Of a stretch of DNA of 15,688 nucleotides, positions 6,031 to 13,466 are shown piece after piece (position 1 is the stretch's first letter; each line of letters opens with the position of its first letter). A model generated the notes under the pieces. It was given only the letters and a program-made list of their open reading frames with translations, was not told the DNA's origin and did no database searches. Both the position numbers and the translations under genes were made by a program. The stretch comes from Candidatus Mcinerneyibacteriota bacterium (GTDB lineage Bacteria > Macinerneyibacteriota > Macinerneyibacteria > Macinerneyibacteriales > DSCS01), in NCBI GenBank assembly GCA_016937175.1, contig JAFGWL010000006.1, forward strand, positions 1 to 15,688, in the 5' to 3' direction.

Positions 6031-6791
6031 AAAAACCATGGGCTTTGATCACGGGAGGGTCCCGGGGATTGGGGTTTGCCCTGGCCCGGGAGTGTGCCCG
6101 TAAGGGATATCACCTGTTTCTCATCGCCCGGACAGAAGAGGCCCTCCGGCAGGCAGCAGGCACTTTGAGGGTTGAAGGGGACGGACGTGTGGAAATCCTC
6201 CCCCTGGATCTCTCGCAGGAAGACTCTTTTCCTCGTCTTTCTAAGGCCCTGGAGGAAAAACAGATCATCCCGGAGATCTGGATAAATAACGCGGGAGAGG
6301 CGTATTTTAAAAGATTCACCCAGACGGCAACGGAAGAAGAGTCTGGGTTGATCCGGCTCAACGTCCTTGCAATCACAGCGATGACGCGTCTGGCGCTAAG
6401 CATCATGAAGCAGGGCCACCTCGTCAATGTGGCCTCTACGGCAGCCTTCATCCCGGGGCCGGGAGCATCTCTCTATTATGCTTCCAAAAGCTTTGTGTTG
6501 AATTTTACAATGGCCCTTTCCGTTGAGCGGAAGAATAAGCCGGTCACAGTTTCCGTCCTCTGTCCGGGGCCCCTGGACACGGAGATGTTGAAAATGCGCG
6601 GGGATAAGGGAAAACGGGCTGCTTTTCTCATTATGTCGCCGCAAAAAGCAGCCCGTTACGCTTTGAAGAAAATAACGAAGGGGAAAAGAGTGATCATCCC
6701 CGGGCTCCTGAATAAGATTATGGTATCTTGTACACGGGTCCTTCCCCTTGGATGGATCGCTAAAATAATCGCCCGCTCAAATCTCCGATGA
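6009..6791 (+). CDS. Short-chain dehydrogenase/reductase (SDR) family oxidoreductase
   Basis: A 260-residue classical SDR with a Rossmann fold. The cofactor motif is TGGSRGLG (15-22), followed by Arg41 at the end of strand 2 (LIART), which favours NADP(H). The structural NNAG is at 93-96. The catalytic set is Asn118, Ser143, Tyr156 and Lys160 (YYASK), and CPGPLDTEM follows as in active members. The substrate cannot be read from the sequence. The tail (230-260) has a hydrophobic stretch, LLNKIMVSCTRVLPLGWIAKII, which may associate with the membrane, as in SDRs acting on lipids or sterols. GGAGG at 5994-5998 supports ATG 6009. The last 15 bases overlap the 3' end of proS on the other strand, and a perfect inverted repeat lies within the gene at 6613-6657. 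Confidence 0.9.
   Translation: MQKLSAVEKPWALITGGSRGLGFALARECARKGYHLFLIARTEEALRQAAGTLRVEGDGRVEILPLDLSQEDSFPRLSKALEEKQIIPEIWINNAGEAYFKRFTQTATEEESGLIRLNVLAITAMTRLALSIMKQGHLVNVASTAAFIPGPGASLYYASKSFVLNFTMALSVERKNKPVTVSVLCPGPLDTEMLKMRGDKGKRAAFLIMSPQKAARYALKKITKGKRVIIPGLLNKIMVSCTRVLPLGWIAKIIARSNLR
6611..6657 (-). terminator. Candidate intrinsic terminator for proS, embedded antisense in the SDR gene
   Basis: AACGGGCTGCTTTT (6613-6626) and AAAAGCAGCCCGTT (6644-6657) form a perfect 14-bp inverted repeat with a 17-base loop. Read on the minus strand, the GC-rich stem base is followed by a T run (GTTTTCCCTT). Read on the plus strand it is followed by ACGCTTTG, with no T run. It lies about 120 bases beyond the proS stop. 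The loop is long for a terminator and the T run short, so this is a candidate only. Confidence 0.4.
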
Positions 6792-8504
6792 GGACAAGAG
6801 CTCTGCCAAAAGTCCTTTGACCTTTGAGAGGGACTCGTTTACAGGAACAGTCGTGCTTGTCTTTTCACCGCGCCGTTTGATCTCCACCTCTCCCTTTTCC
6901 AGGTTACGCATGGAGACGATGACGCGCAGAGGGGCTCCGATAAGGTCCGCATCGCTGAATTGGCTTCCCGGACGCTCGTCCCTGTCATCGAAGAGTACCT
7001 CGATCCCGTTTTGGATAAAAGTCTCATAGAGAGCTTCGGCCGTCTTGCGCACTTCTTCTTCTTTCAGATTCAGGGCATTCAGATGAACGGTAAAAGGAGC
7101 CACAGCAGCCGGCCAGATGGGGCCGTAATCGTCATGATTGTCTTCGATGATGGTGGCCATAAGCCGCCCCACACCGATACCGTACGAAGCCATGATCATC
7201 TCTCTGGACTCTCCCTTTTCATCCAGGAAGAGAGCCTTCATGGGTGCCGAGTATTTCGTCCCCAGCTGGAAGATATTTCCGATTTCGATACCGCGGGCCA
7301 TGGAGAGGGGTTTTCCGCATTCCGGGCAGAGGTCTCCTTCCATGGTGGTGTAGACAGACGCTTCCGTATGCGGGACTTCTTTCATATCCCGTGACGGCGT
7401 GAAGTGTTTTATATGGGTGTTTTCTTTATTAGCTCCGCAGACGTAGGAGCCTTCCGCCACGGAAGAATCCAGGACAATGGAGATTTTATCGTTATCCAGC
7501 CCCAGAGGGGAAGCATAACCCGGGACAGCGCCGCAGTTCCGGATGGTTTCGTCGTCAGCGTAGCTGAGTTTTTCTATTTGAAGATGGGTTTTCAATCGCG
7601 TTTCGTTTACTTCCCGGTCCCCACGGATCACCACGAGGATCAATCCCTTTTCAGAAGTGTAGAAGACACATTTGGCGGTTTCCCGGGGTGTGATCTTAAG
7701 GAATTCACTGACATCCTGGATGGTCTTTTTGCCCGGGGTGGCGACCTCTTCCAGGGGACGGTCTGATTGTACTGCTTTTTGGGGCAAGCGTCCGTCGGCG
7801 ATCTCCCGGTTGGCATTATACCCGCATTCACAGAGGAAGAGGGTATCTTCGCCTGCGGGATTAACGGACATGAACTCATGGGAGACGCCGCCCCCCATGA
7901 TGCCCGAATCGGATTGGACCGAGATAAAGTTCTTCAGTCCGCTTCGTTTAAAAATTCGCATATAGGCTTCATGCATAACGGCATAAAATTCTTCAAGGCA
8001 AGCGGAACCTGAATGAAAAGAGTAAGCATCCTTCATGGTGAACTCCCGTACGCGGATGAGCCCGCCCCGGCTCCGGGCTTCGTCGCGAAACTTGGTCTGG
8101 ATCTGATAGATCATAAAGGGGAGCTGCTTATAAGAATTCACATCATTGCGGACCAGATGCACGGCTGCCTCTTCATGGGTCATAGCCAGGACATGGTCTT
8201 TATCAGAACGGTCTTTGAAGCGGAGAAGGGATTCGTCAATGGCGTCGAAGCGGCCTGTCTCTTTCCAGATGTCGGCGGGATGGACCACAGGCATGACTAC
8301 TTCCTGGCCGCCCACGGCATTCATCGCTTCACGGATGATCTCTTCGATCTTCATCTTCACCCGGAACCCCAATGGCAGAAAAGAGTAGATCCCCGTAGAG
8401 AGCTGACGTATATAGCCCCCGCGAATAAGAAATTTATGACTGACCATCTGGGCGTCTTTGGGATCCTCTTTCAGCTGTTTTCCCACAAAATGACTCATTC
8501 TCAT
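6777..8504 (-). CDS. proS: Prolyl-tRNA synthetase (bacterial type with editing insertion)
   Basis: A 575-residue class II aminoacyl-tRNA synthetase charging tRNA-Pro in the cytoplasm. Motif 2 is at 139-163 (RDEARSRGGLIRVREF...KDAYSF) and motif 3 at 438-455 (MASYGIGVGR). Between them, about 225-390, lies the YbaK-like INS domain that removes mischarged alanine. Lys278 in TAKCVFY matches the editing lysine. CEC at 225-227 and CPEC at 393-396 flank the insertion. The anticodon-binding domain occupies about 470-575 (FTVHLNAL...LFDDRDERPGSQFSDADLIGAP). ATG 8504 is preceded by AAGGAG with seven bases spacing; an in-frame ATG two codons later is possible. It has its own promoter and converges on the SDR gene with a 15-base overlap. 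Confidence 0.96.
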   Translation of the reverse strand: MRMSHFVGKQLKEDPKDAQMVSHKFLIRGGYIRQLSTGIYSFLPLGFRVKMKIEEIIREAMNAVGGQEVVMPVVHPADIWKETGRFDAIDESLLRFKDRSDKDHVLAMTHEEAAVHLVRNDVNSYKQLPFMIYQIQTKFRDEARSRGGLIRVREFTMKDAYSFHSGSACLEEFYAVMHEAYMRIFKRSGLKNFISVQSDSGIMGGGVSHEFMSVNPAGEDTLFLCECGYNANREIADGRLPQKAVQSDRPLEEVATPGKKTIQDVSEFLKITPRETAKCVFYTSEKGLILVVIRGDREVNETRLKTHLQIEKLSYADDETIRNCGAVPGYASPLGLDNDKISIVLDSSVAEGSYVCGANKENTHIKHFTPSRDMKEVPHTEASVYTTMEGDLCPECGKPLSMARGIEIGNIFQLGTKYSAPMKALFLDEKGESREMIMASYGIGVGRLMATIIEDNHDDYGPIWPAAVAPFTVHLNALNLKEEEVRKTAEALYETFIQNGIEVLFDDRDERPGSQFSDADLIGAPLRVIVSMRNLEKGEVEIKRRGEKTSTTVPVNESLSKVKGLLAELLSSSEI

Positions 8505-8528
8505 ACCATCACTCCTTCATTTTTGACA

Positions 8529-8556
8529 AATATACTGGAAATGCCACTTCTGTCAA
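8529..8556 (-). promoter_or_regulatory. Sigma70 promoter of proS
   Basis: On the minus strand a perfect TTGACA (8556-8551) is followed after 16 bases by TATATT (8534-8529). The expected start near 8522 leaves an 18-base leader holding AAGGAG and no room for a T-box. The -35 box overlaps the stop codon of the upstream DUF3108 gene (8555-8553). Confidence 0.8.
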
Positions 8557-9251
8557 GGTTTATCAGCAGACCGGCTCCATCGGGAAAGGGAGAGTGTCAC
8601 GGGAGGTGAAAAAGAGTTCAAAACGGCCTTTTCCAAGTGGCCGAGGGGATTGAAGAAGAGGTCTACCTCTCCTGAATTCCAGAAGATCTCTTTTAAAAAG
8701 ATATCGTCATAGCGCTCTTTCAGTCGGTTGATGGGATCGTCGGATGAAAAAGTCAGCCGGTAAGAGGAGGAAGAGAGAGGGGTGGCTGTCACTGTCCATA
8801 AGGTATTGCAGGAGACAGCGGAAAAGTGAATCGTTTTGTCGGGACGTGCCCGTTCGATTGTCTCCATGAGGGAAAAGAGGGTATGCAGGGGAGTTTCATG
8901 AGCCGGATATAGCGTTCCGTCGCCGAAGAACTTCGACTCTCCTGGAGTAAAAACATTCAGGTGGTATTCTCCGTTCAGCCCGCCTAAATATTTCTCCTGT
9001 TTCAGGGGAAGGAGGGTGGCTGGATCGATCTGCGTAAGATAGCGGTTGTCCACAGAGCGGATAAGAGAAGCGGGGAAACTGTTCTTCACATGAACATAGT
9101 GGTAAAGAGTCCCGTTCCTTTCGACCTTTGTTATCGTCGCCCGGGCAAAGGAGATCCCGTAAGCTGTGACCTTATATTCGGACACTTCAGCAGAAAAAAG
9201 GGCCTGTACACAAAAAGAAATCAAAATAAGTGAAAGAAAGCTTTTTATCAT
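8553..9251 (-). CDS. Exported DUF3108 domain-containing protein, function unknown
   Basis: A 232-residue protein starting MIKSFLSLILISFC...FSA, a clear signal peptide with likely cleavage after residue 21. The mature part opens YKVTAYGISFARATITKVE and continues with alternating strands (LIRSVDNRYLTQIDPATLLPLKQEKYL), as in the DUF3108 family of periplasmic beta-rich proteins. No catalytic motif is visible. The family is common in Gram-negative bacteria, but its role is not established. ATG 9251 is chosen because it begins the signal peptide. An in-frame TTG at 9317 would add 22 residues ahead of it. No proper Shine-Dalgarno precedes 9251: AAGAGG touches the ATG. It shares a strand with proS, 48 bases downstream, but proS has its own promoter. 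Confidence 0.75.
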   Translation of the reverse strand: MIKSFLSLILISFCVQALFSAEVSEYKVTAYGISFARATITKVERNGTLYHYVHVKNSFPASLIRSVDNRYLTQIDPATLLPLKQEKYLGGLNGEYHLNVFTPGESKFFGDGTLYPAHETPLHTLFSLMETIERARPDKTIHFSAVSCNTLWTVTATPLSSSSYRLTFSSDDPINRLKERYDDIFLKEIFWNSGEVDLFFNPLGHLEKAVLNSFSPPVTLSLSRWSRSADKP

Positions 9252-9258
9252 CCTCTTC

Positions 9259-9286
9259 AGAATAGCAGGCTTCTCTATGCTTTCAA
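9259..9286 (-). promoter_or_regulatory. Candidate promoter of the DUF3108 gene (leaderless arrangement)
   Basis: On the minus strand TTGAAA (9286-9281), 16 bases, then TATTCT (9264-9259), then seven bases to ATG 9251. The predicted transcription start coincides with the start codon. A second possible -10 (TATAAT, 9328-9323 on this strand) lies further upstream but has no good -35. Confidence 0.5.
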
Positions 9287-9301
9287 GGAGATAAATAGCT
9301 C

Positions 9302-9330
9302 TTGAAAAATGAGGCAAGATTCATTATAGT
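9302..9330 (+). promoter_or_regulatory. Sigma70-like promoter of the panD operon
   Basis: TTGAAA (9302-9307), a 17-base spacer, and TATAGT (9325-9330). The expected start is near 9337, leaving a leader of about 12 bases that consists mostly of the AAAGGGGG ribosome site (9337-9344) before ATG 9349. Confidence 0.65.
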
Positions 9331-9348
9331 TGTGTGAAAGGGGGAATT

Positions 9349-9705
9349 ATGCTCATACAGATCATGAAATCCAAACTTCACAAAGCAACGATCACCTATG
9401 CTCATCTCGATTATGAGGGGAGTATTACCATAGATGAAGAGTTGATGGAATTGGCAGGGCTTCTGCCCGGTGAAAAGGTGCAGGTCGTGAACAAGAACAA
9501 CGGGGAGCGGCTTGAGACTTATGTGATTGTCGGAGAACGCGGAAAACGACAGGTGGGGCTTAACGGCCCAGCAGCCCGAAAAGGCATGGTAGGCGATGAA
9601 GTCGTGATCATCGCTTATGCGCTTATGACCCCTGAAGAAGCCCGGACCAATCGACCGAAAATTATTATTTTAGGGGAGAACAATGACGTGATCCGTACGT
9701 TATGA
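9349..9705 (+). CDS. panD: Aspartate 1-decarboxylase proenzyme
   Basis: A 118-residue pyruvoyl enzyme making beta-alanine from aspartate for pantothenate and CoA synthesis. The self-cleavage site is Gly24-Ser25 ([10 protein letters not shown]), producing the pyruvoyl group on the alpha chain. Lys9 and His11 ([10 protein letters not shown]), Tyr22, Arg54 in NNGERLETY, and the NGPAAR loop (73-78) are present as in active enzymes. Length is close to the usual 115-140. ATG 9349 is chosen over the in-frame GTG at 9334 because AAAGGGGG lies between them and PanD proteins start MLxxMLKSKLHRA-like. Neither panB nor panC is nearby. The TGA overlaps the ATG of the TPR gene by four bases, placing it at the head of a signalling operon. 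Confidence 0.95.
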   Translation: MLIQIMKSKLHKATITYAHLDYEGSITIDEELMELAGLLPGEKVQVVNKNNGERLETYVIVGERGKRQVGLNGPAARKGMVGDEVVIIAYALMTPEEARTNRPKIIILGENNDVIRTL

Positions 9706-11729
9706 GACGTTCGGCTTTCACCCTCCTTCTTTTCCTGATCCTTACTCTCTCTCTTGGGGCCCTTGATATTGATACATTGAAAAAAGGGCTTTCCCTTGAA
9801 CCTCAGAACCTGACCCTGAAAAGGACCCTCCTGGAAGCCTACTATACCTCGGGATATTTCCTTGATGCCATCACCCTGGCCCGCGAAATGATCGAGAAGG
9901 ATGAAGATGATGAGCGTACCCTGGAACTGCTTATCAGAGCCTATCTGGCAAGGCAGGACTATGAGAGAGCCTCATTCTATTTTTTGCCCTATGACAAGAT
10001 GAAAAAAAGCCCCTATACGGAAAAATTCTATGACCTCCTCTTCTCCCTGGGGCAGGGACTCTATGAGGAGGGGGAATATCACTCCAGCCGCTTCGTCTTT
10101 GAAAAGGCCCTCTCTGTGCATCCTGAAGAAGCGTCGATCTCATACTATCTGGGACAGATCGCTGTCAATCAGGGACATGATGAACAAGCGGTGGGCTATT
10201 ATGAACAGGCATTTGTCGATGCTCCGGAGCAGCTGAAACACGACATTGCTTCAGCTTTAGTGACAGCCTATAACAGGCTCATCCATTTTGATTATTACAG
10301 GGGAGAGGAGAAGAGCTGCGAGATTTTGCTCGAAAAAGCCAGGGAGCCGATCCTCTTTCTTATAGGGAACAGGGGGCGGCGTGTACGGGAAGCCTCGGAG
10401 ATCCTGGCTTTCGAATCGGGATATCATATTCAAAAAAAGGAGTGGGGAAAGGCTGTGAATGCCCTGACCCGGCTGCTTGAATATGAGCCTAACTATCCGG
10501 GGATCGAAGAACTTCTTCAACAGGCCGCCCAGGGGCTGACAGAAGCCGATGACCTCAATACAGCGCTTGAGATCTACGGGATCATGATGAACACCATGGA
10601 TGCTCCGTTGGAAGTGATGAAAAACATCGCCCTCTATTTTGCAGGTATCAGGGAGTGGGAGCCTGCCTATTATTATTCCAAAAAAGCCATGGAGAGGGAG
10701 CAGAATGCAGAAAACGTAAGCCGCTTTCAGGCGATCAGGGAAAAATATGAAGCCTCTTTACAGGAGGAGAAGAAACGATTGACTGAAGAAGGGAATACCG
10801 AAGAAGCCCTTTTGACCGAATATATCCAGGCCGAGATCGCAGGGACTGTGCCAGACCCGGTGAAGAGTGAAGATAGTCTGAAGGGAGAAAACGAGCTGCT
10901 CCGTCTCTGGAATGAAAAAAGCGGGAAAAAACGCCTGAAAGCCTCCACAGTCTACTGTCGCCTGGCCGAAGATCTTTTTAAGAAGGGCTCACCCGGAGAG
11001 GCCTATCACTATCTGGTCAAGGGGCTTAACCTCTGGCCCCACAACCCGGAGGGAGAAGACCTCTACATCAGGCTCTACCCCCTCTATCAGGTGAAGCAGG
11101 AGCGCTTGCTTTCTAACCTGGACAAGCTTATCGCCTCGGGAGATTATGCAAAGGCTTCACAGACATTAGAAGAGAACACGCCTCTTCTTCAGGAGGAGAT
11201 GATCCAAAAGTACAGAGAAGAACTCCTTTCCATGGAGGAGAAGAAGGAGAAGAGAACGGCCCGTTCTCTGCTCAATACGGGTCGTATGTTTCTGGACAGG
11301 AATAATTTCAGGCGGGCCCGCTCTTATTTCAACAGGGCTCTGGGATATGATGATTATAAAAAGGAGGCTGCCTATCTGCTTCGTCTGACCTCCCGGCGGG
11401 AGAATGAGACAGTCCAGGGATTAAAGGACGAGTATCTCCTCCATCAGTTGAACCAGAACGTCACAGCTATGAAAGCGGCCATCAATGATATCCTCTTTAT
11501 CCGTCCGGGAGATAATTGGGCCCGCGCCCGGGCTGTAGATCTGGGGCTGCTGGAAGAGAATATCAAATCAGAAAAGGCCGAAAGCCTCTATCTGGAAGGG
11601 ATCCGTTTCTACACAGAAGGCCATTTCAGGGAAGCCATCGAAGCATGGGAACAGGCGGAATCCCTGATCCCCGGATATAAGAATGTCTCGGATTACCTGG
11701 AAAGGGCGCGAAAGCGGATCACTCCATGA
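9702..11729 (+). CDS. Exported TPR-repeat protein, function unknown
   Basis: A 675-residue protein with a signal peptide ([20 protein letters not shown]) and likely periplasmic location. The rest is helical with repeated tetratricopeptide motifs. Clear ones lie at about 26-58 ([16 protein letters not shown]..), 104-165 ([19 protein letters not shown], then [23 protein letters not shown]), 525-560 ([24 protein letters not shown]) and 625-660 ([23 protein letters not shown]). A central charged helical stretch (about 330-400, rich in Glu and Lys) may be coiled coil. TPR arrays usually mediate protein-protein contacts, and no enzymatic motif is visible. It overlaps panD and the cyclase gene by four bases each (ATGA). 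Its stoichiometric coupling to a membrane cyclase with an extracytoplasmic sensor region makes a role as input or scaffold for that cyclase plausible, but this is inference. Confidence 0.85.
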   Translation: MRRSAFTLLLFLILTLSLGALDIDTLKKGLSLEPQNLTLKRTLLEAYYTSGYFLDAITLAREMIEKDEDDERTLELLIRAYLARQDYERASFYFLPYDKMKKSPYTEKFYDLLFSLGQGLYEEGEYHSSRFVFEKALSVHPEEASISYYLGQIAVNQGHDEQAVGYYEQAFVDAPEQLKHDIASALVTAYNRLIHFDYYRGEEKSCEILLEKAREPILFLIGNRGRRVREASEILAFESGYHIQKKEWGKAVNALTRLLEYEPNYPGIEELLQQAAQGLTEADDLNTALEIYGIMMNTMDAPLEVMKNIALYFAGIREWEPAYYYSKKAMEREQNAENVSRFQAIREKYEASLQEEKKRLTEEGNTEEALLTEYIQAEIAGTVPDPVKSEDSLKGENELLRLWNEKSGKKRLKASTVYCRLAEDLFKKGSPGEAYHYLVKGLNLWPHNPEGEDLYIRLYPLYQVKQERLLSNLDKLIASGDYAKASQTLEENTPLLQEEMIQKYREELLSMEEKKEKRTARSLLNTGRMFLDRNNFRRARSYFNRALGYDDYKKEAAYLLRLTSRRENETVQGLKDEYLLHQLNQNVTAMKAAINDILFIRPGDNWARARAVDLGLLEENIKSEKAESLYLEGIRFYTEGHFREAIEAWEQAESLIPGYKNVSDYLERARKRITP

Positions 11730-13117
11730 AAGAACATCCGCGCATCTCTTTGAAGACCAAATTTCTCATCGGTTTTTTATTGGCATTCCTCCCCACATTT
11801 GTTTTTTTTAATATCCTTATTTTCAAAGAGGTCGCCGAAAATCTGGAAAAAGAACGGCTTGAGACCATGGCGACAGTGGCTGAAAACGCCGCGGTCATCG
11901 CAGAGGAGTATATGGCCCTCAACCAGTCAGACCTCCTGTCCCTTCAGCAGATAGTGGTCAATATCCAGAAAAATCCCGATGTCCGGATGGCTGCCATTGT
12001 GGACCATCAAGGGGAACTTATCGCCCATTCGGATATCGAACGCCTGAAAAACGGTGTCTTTGAATCAACTGAACCGGGGAGGGGAGAGATTCTGTTGCAG
12101 CGGGAGAGATCGGAGACCCGTTACCACAATGGGATCTATACATTACGGACAGATATCAGAAGATGGGGCGGGGAGTCAAGGGGCACGATTACCGTGGAGT
12201 ATTCCCGGGAAGCCATCGGGAAGCTTCTTCAGAGGGTCCTTTTCAAGACCATCGGACTCACCACAGCCGACCTGGTCATCGTCGTTCTTTTTGTCTATCT
12301 GATATTTACGGTCATCGTGAAGCCTTTAAACCAGCTGCATCAGGGAGTCGAGGCGCTAGCCCGGGGAAATTACCAGACGACGGTGAATGTAAAGAGCAAC
12401 GACGAGATCGGGGATCTGACCCGGGAGTTCAACAACATGGTCGCCAGCCTCAGAGAAAAAGAGATCATCCGGGATATGTTTTCAAAATATTTAAGCCCGG
12501 ATATTGCCGATTATATCTTAAAAAACAGGGATAAGGTCAGTTTCGGTGGAGAAGTCGTTAAGTTATCCATTATGTTTGCTGATATCCGAGGGTTCACCTC
12601 GTTCAGCGAAAAACTCCCACCGAAAGACATCGTCCGGTTTCTGAACAGTTATCTCACACGCATGGTGGATATCGTCTTCCAGTATCACGGGACCCTGGAC
12701 AAATTTCTGGGGGACGGCCTGCTGGCTATCTACGGGGCTCCTGTCCCTGATGAAAACCATGCCTATCACGCTGTACAGGCGGGATTGGCCATGATCGAGC
12801 ATATGAAGGAATATAACAAACAGCGTCTCTCCTGGGGAGAGGAACCCATTTACCTGGGGATCGGAATCAATTCAGGAGATACCCTGGTGGGGAACATCGG
12901 TTCAGGGCAGAGAACGGAGTACACAGTCATCGGTGATACAGTGAATACCGCTTCGCGCCTGGAAGGGTTGGCGGGAGAAAATGAGCTTCTTATTTCAGCG
13001 GCAACCTATGAACAAGTGAAGGATCTGGCTGAATGTGTCCCTCTCGGGGATTTTATCGTCAAAAACAGGGTGGAGCCTGTCACCGTCTACAAAGTCACTG
13101 GGGTGAAGCGTGGATAA
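11726..13117 (+). CDS. Membrane adenylate/guanylate cyclase (class III) with HAMP domain
   Basis: A 463-residue sensor cyclase. TM1 is at about 12-33, an extracytoplasmic sensor region at 34-172, TM2 at 174-199, a HAMP linker at 197-247, and a class III catalytic domain at about 275-460. Catalytic residues are complete: metal-binding Asp286 (FADIRGF) and Asp330 (FLGDG), purine-selecting Lys326 and Asp404 (VIGDTVN), and transition-state Asn407 and Arg411 (NTASRLEG). The Lys/Asp pair predicts ATP as substrate and cAMP as product. Two such domains would form the active dimer, driven by HAMP rearrangement. The sensor segment (MAAIVDHQGELIAHSD) resembles a PAS-like/Cache sensor core. The ATG lies in the TPR stop (ATGA), and the 3' end overlaps yraN by eight bases. 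Confidence 0.94.
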   Translation: MKEHPRISLKTKFLIGFLLAFLPTFVFFNILIFKEVAENLEKERLETMATVAENAAVIAEEYMALNQSDLLSLQQIVVNIQKNPDVRMAAIVDHQGELIAHSDIERLKNGVFESTEPGRGEILLQRERSETRYHNGIYTLRTDIRRWGGESRGTITVEYSREAIGKLLQRVLFKTIGLTTADLVIVVLFVYLIFTVIVKPLNQLHQGVEALARGNYQTTVNVKSNDEIGDLTREFNNMVASLREKEIIRDMFSKYLSPDIADYILKNRDKVSFGGEVVKLSIMFADIRGFTSFSEKLPPKDIVRFLNSYLTRMVDIVFQYHGTLDKFLGDGLLAIYGAPVPDENHAYHAVQAGLAMIEHMKEYNKQRLSWGEEPIYLGIGINSGDTLVGNIGSGQRTEYTVIGDTVNTASRLEGLAGENELLISAATYEQVKDLAECVPLGDFIVKNRVEPVTVYKVTGVKRG

Positions 13118-13466
13118 GAGTCGGGATATCGGGTTTTCAGCAGAAACAAAAGCCGCCGGATATCTGGAAAAGAAGGGATACAGGATCCTGGAGAGAAATT
13201 ACATGACCCCTCTTGGGGAGATAGACATTATCGCCCGTGACCGTAAAGATATCGTCTTCTGCGAAGTGAAATACAGAAAAGGTGCGGATCCTCCCTCCCT
13301 GGAAGTGATCACCCGGGAAAAACAAAGGAAGATCATCAAAGCAGCCTACGCTTATATCAAAACTCATGAAAAGAAATGGCCCTCGAAAACGACATTCCGG
13401 TTTGACGCCATCGGGATTTCCGACGAGACGCTTATCCATATCCAAGGAGCTTTTTATGAATCCTGA
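13110..13466 (+). CDS. yraN: YraN/UPF0102 family nuclease-fold protein
   Basis: A 118-residue cytoplasmic protein of the UPF0102 family, which has a restriction-endonuclease-like fold. Seen in order: GFSAETKAAGYLEKKGYRILERNY, GEIDIIARD (36-44), VFCEVKYR (49-56) and FRFDAIGI (96-103). Glu37, Asp39, Glu52 and Lys54 correspond to the D/E-x-K-type metal site of that fold, so nuclease activity is possible, although the cellular role is not settled. The start is GTG 13110, which overlaps the cyclase stop by eight bases; no strong Shine-Dalgarno is visible, so translation may depend on coupling to the cyclase. It overlaps the histidine kinase start by 11 bases. Its presence in a signalling operon is probably positional. 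Confidence 0.9.
   Translation: MDKSRDIGFSAETKAAGYLEKKGYRILERNYMTPLGEIDIIARDRKDIVFCEVKYRKGADPPSLEVITREKQRKIIKAAYAYIKTHEKKWPSKTTFRFDAIGISDETLIHIQGAFYES

Noticed and set aside
8013-8609. Plus-strand open frame opposite the proS start and promoter
   Set aside because: It runs antisense to the conserved N-terminal half of ProS and through its promoter, with no recognisable domain.
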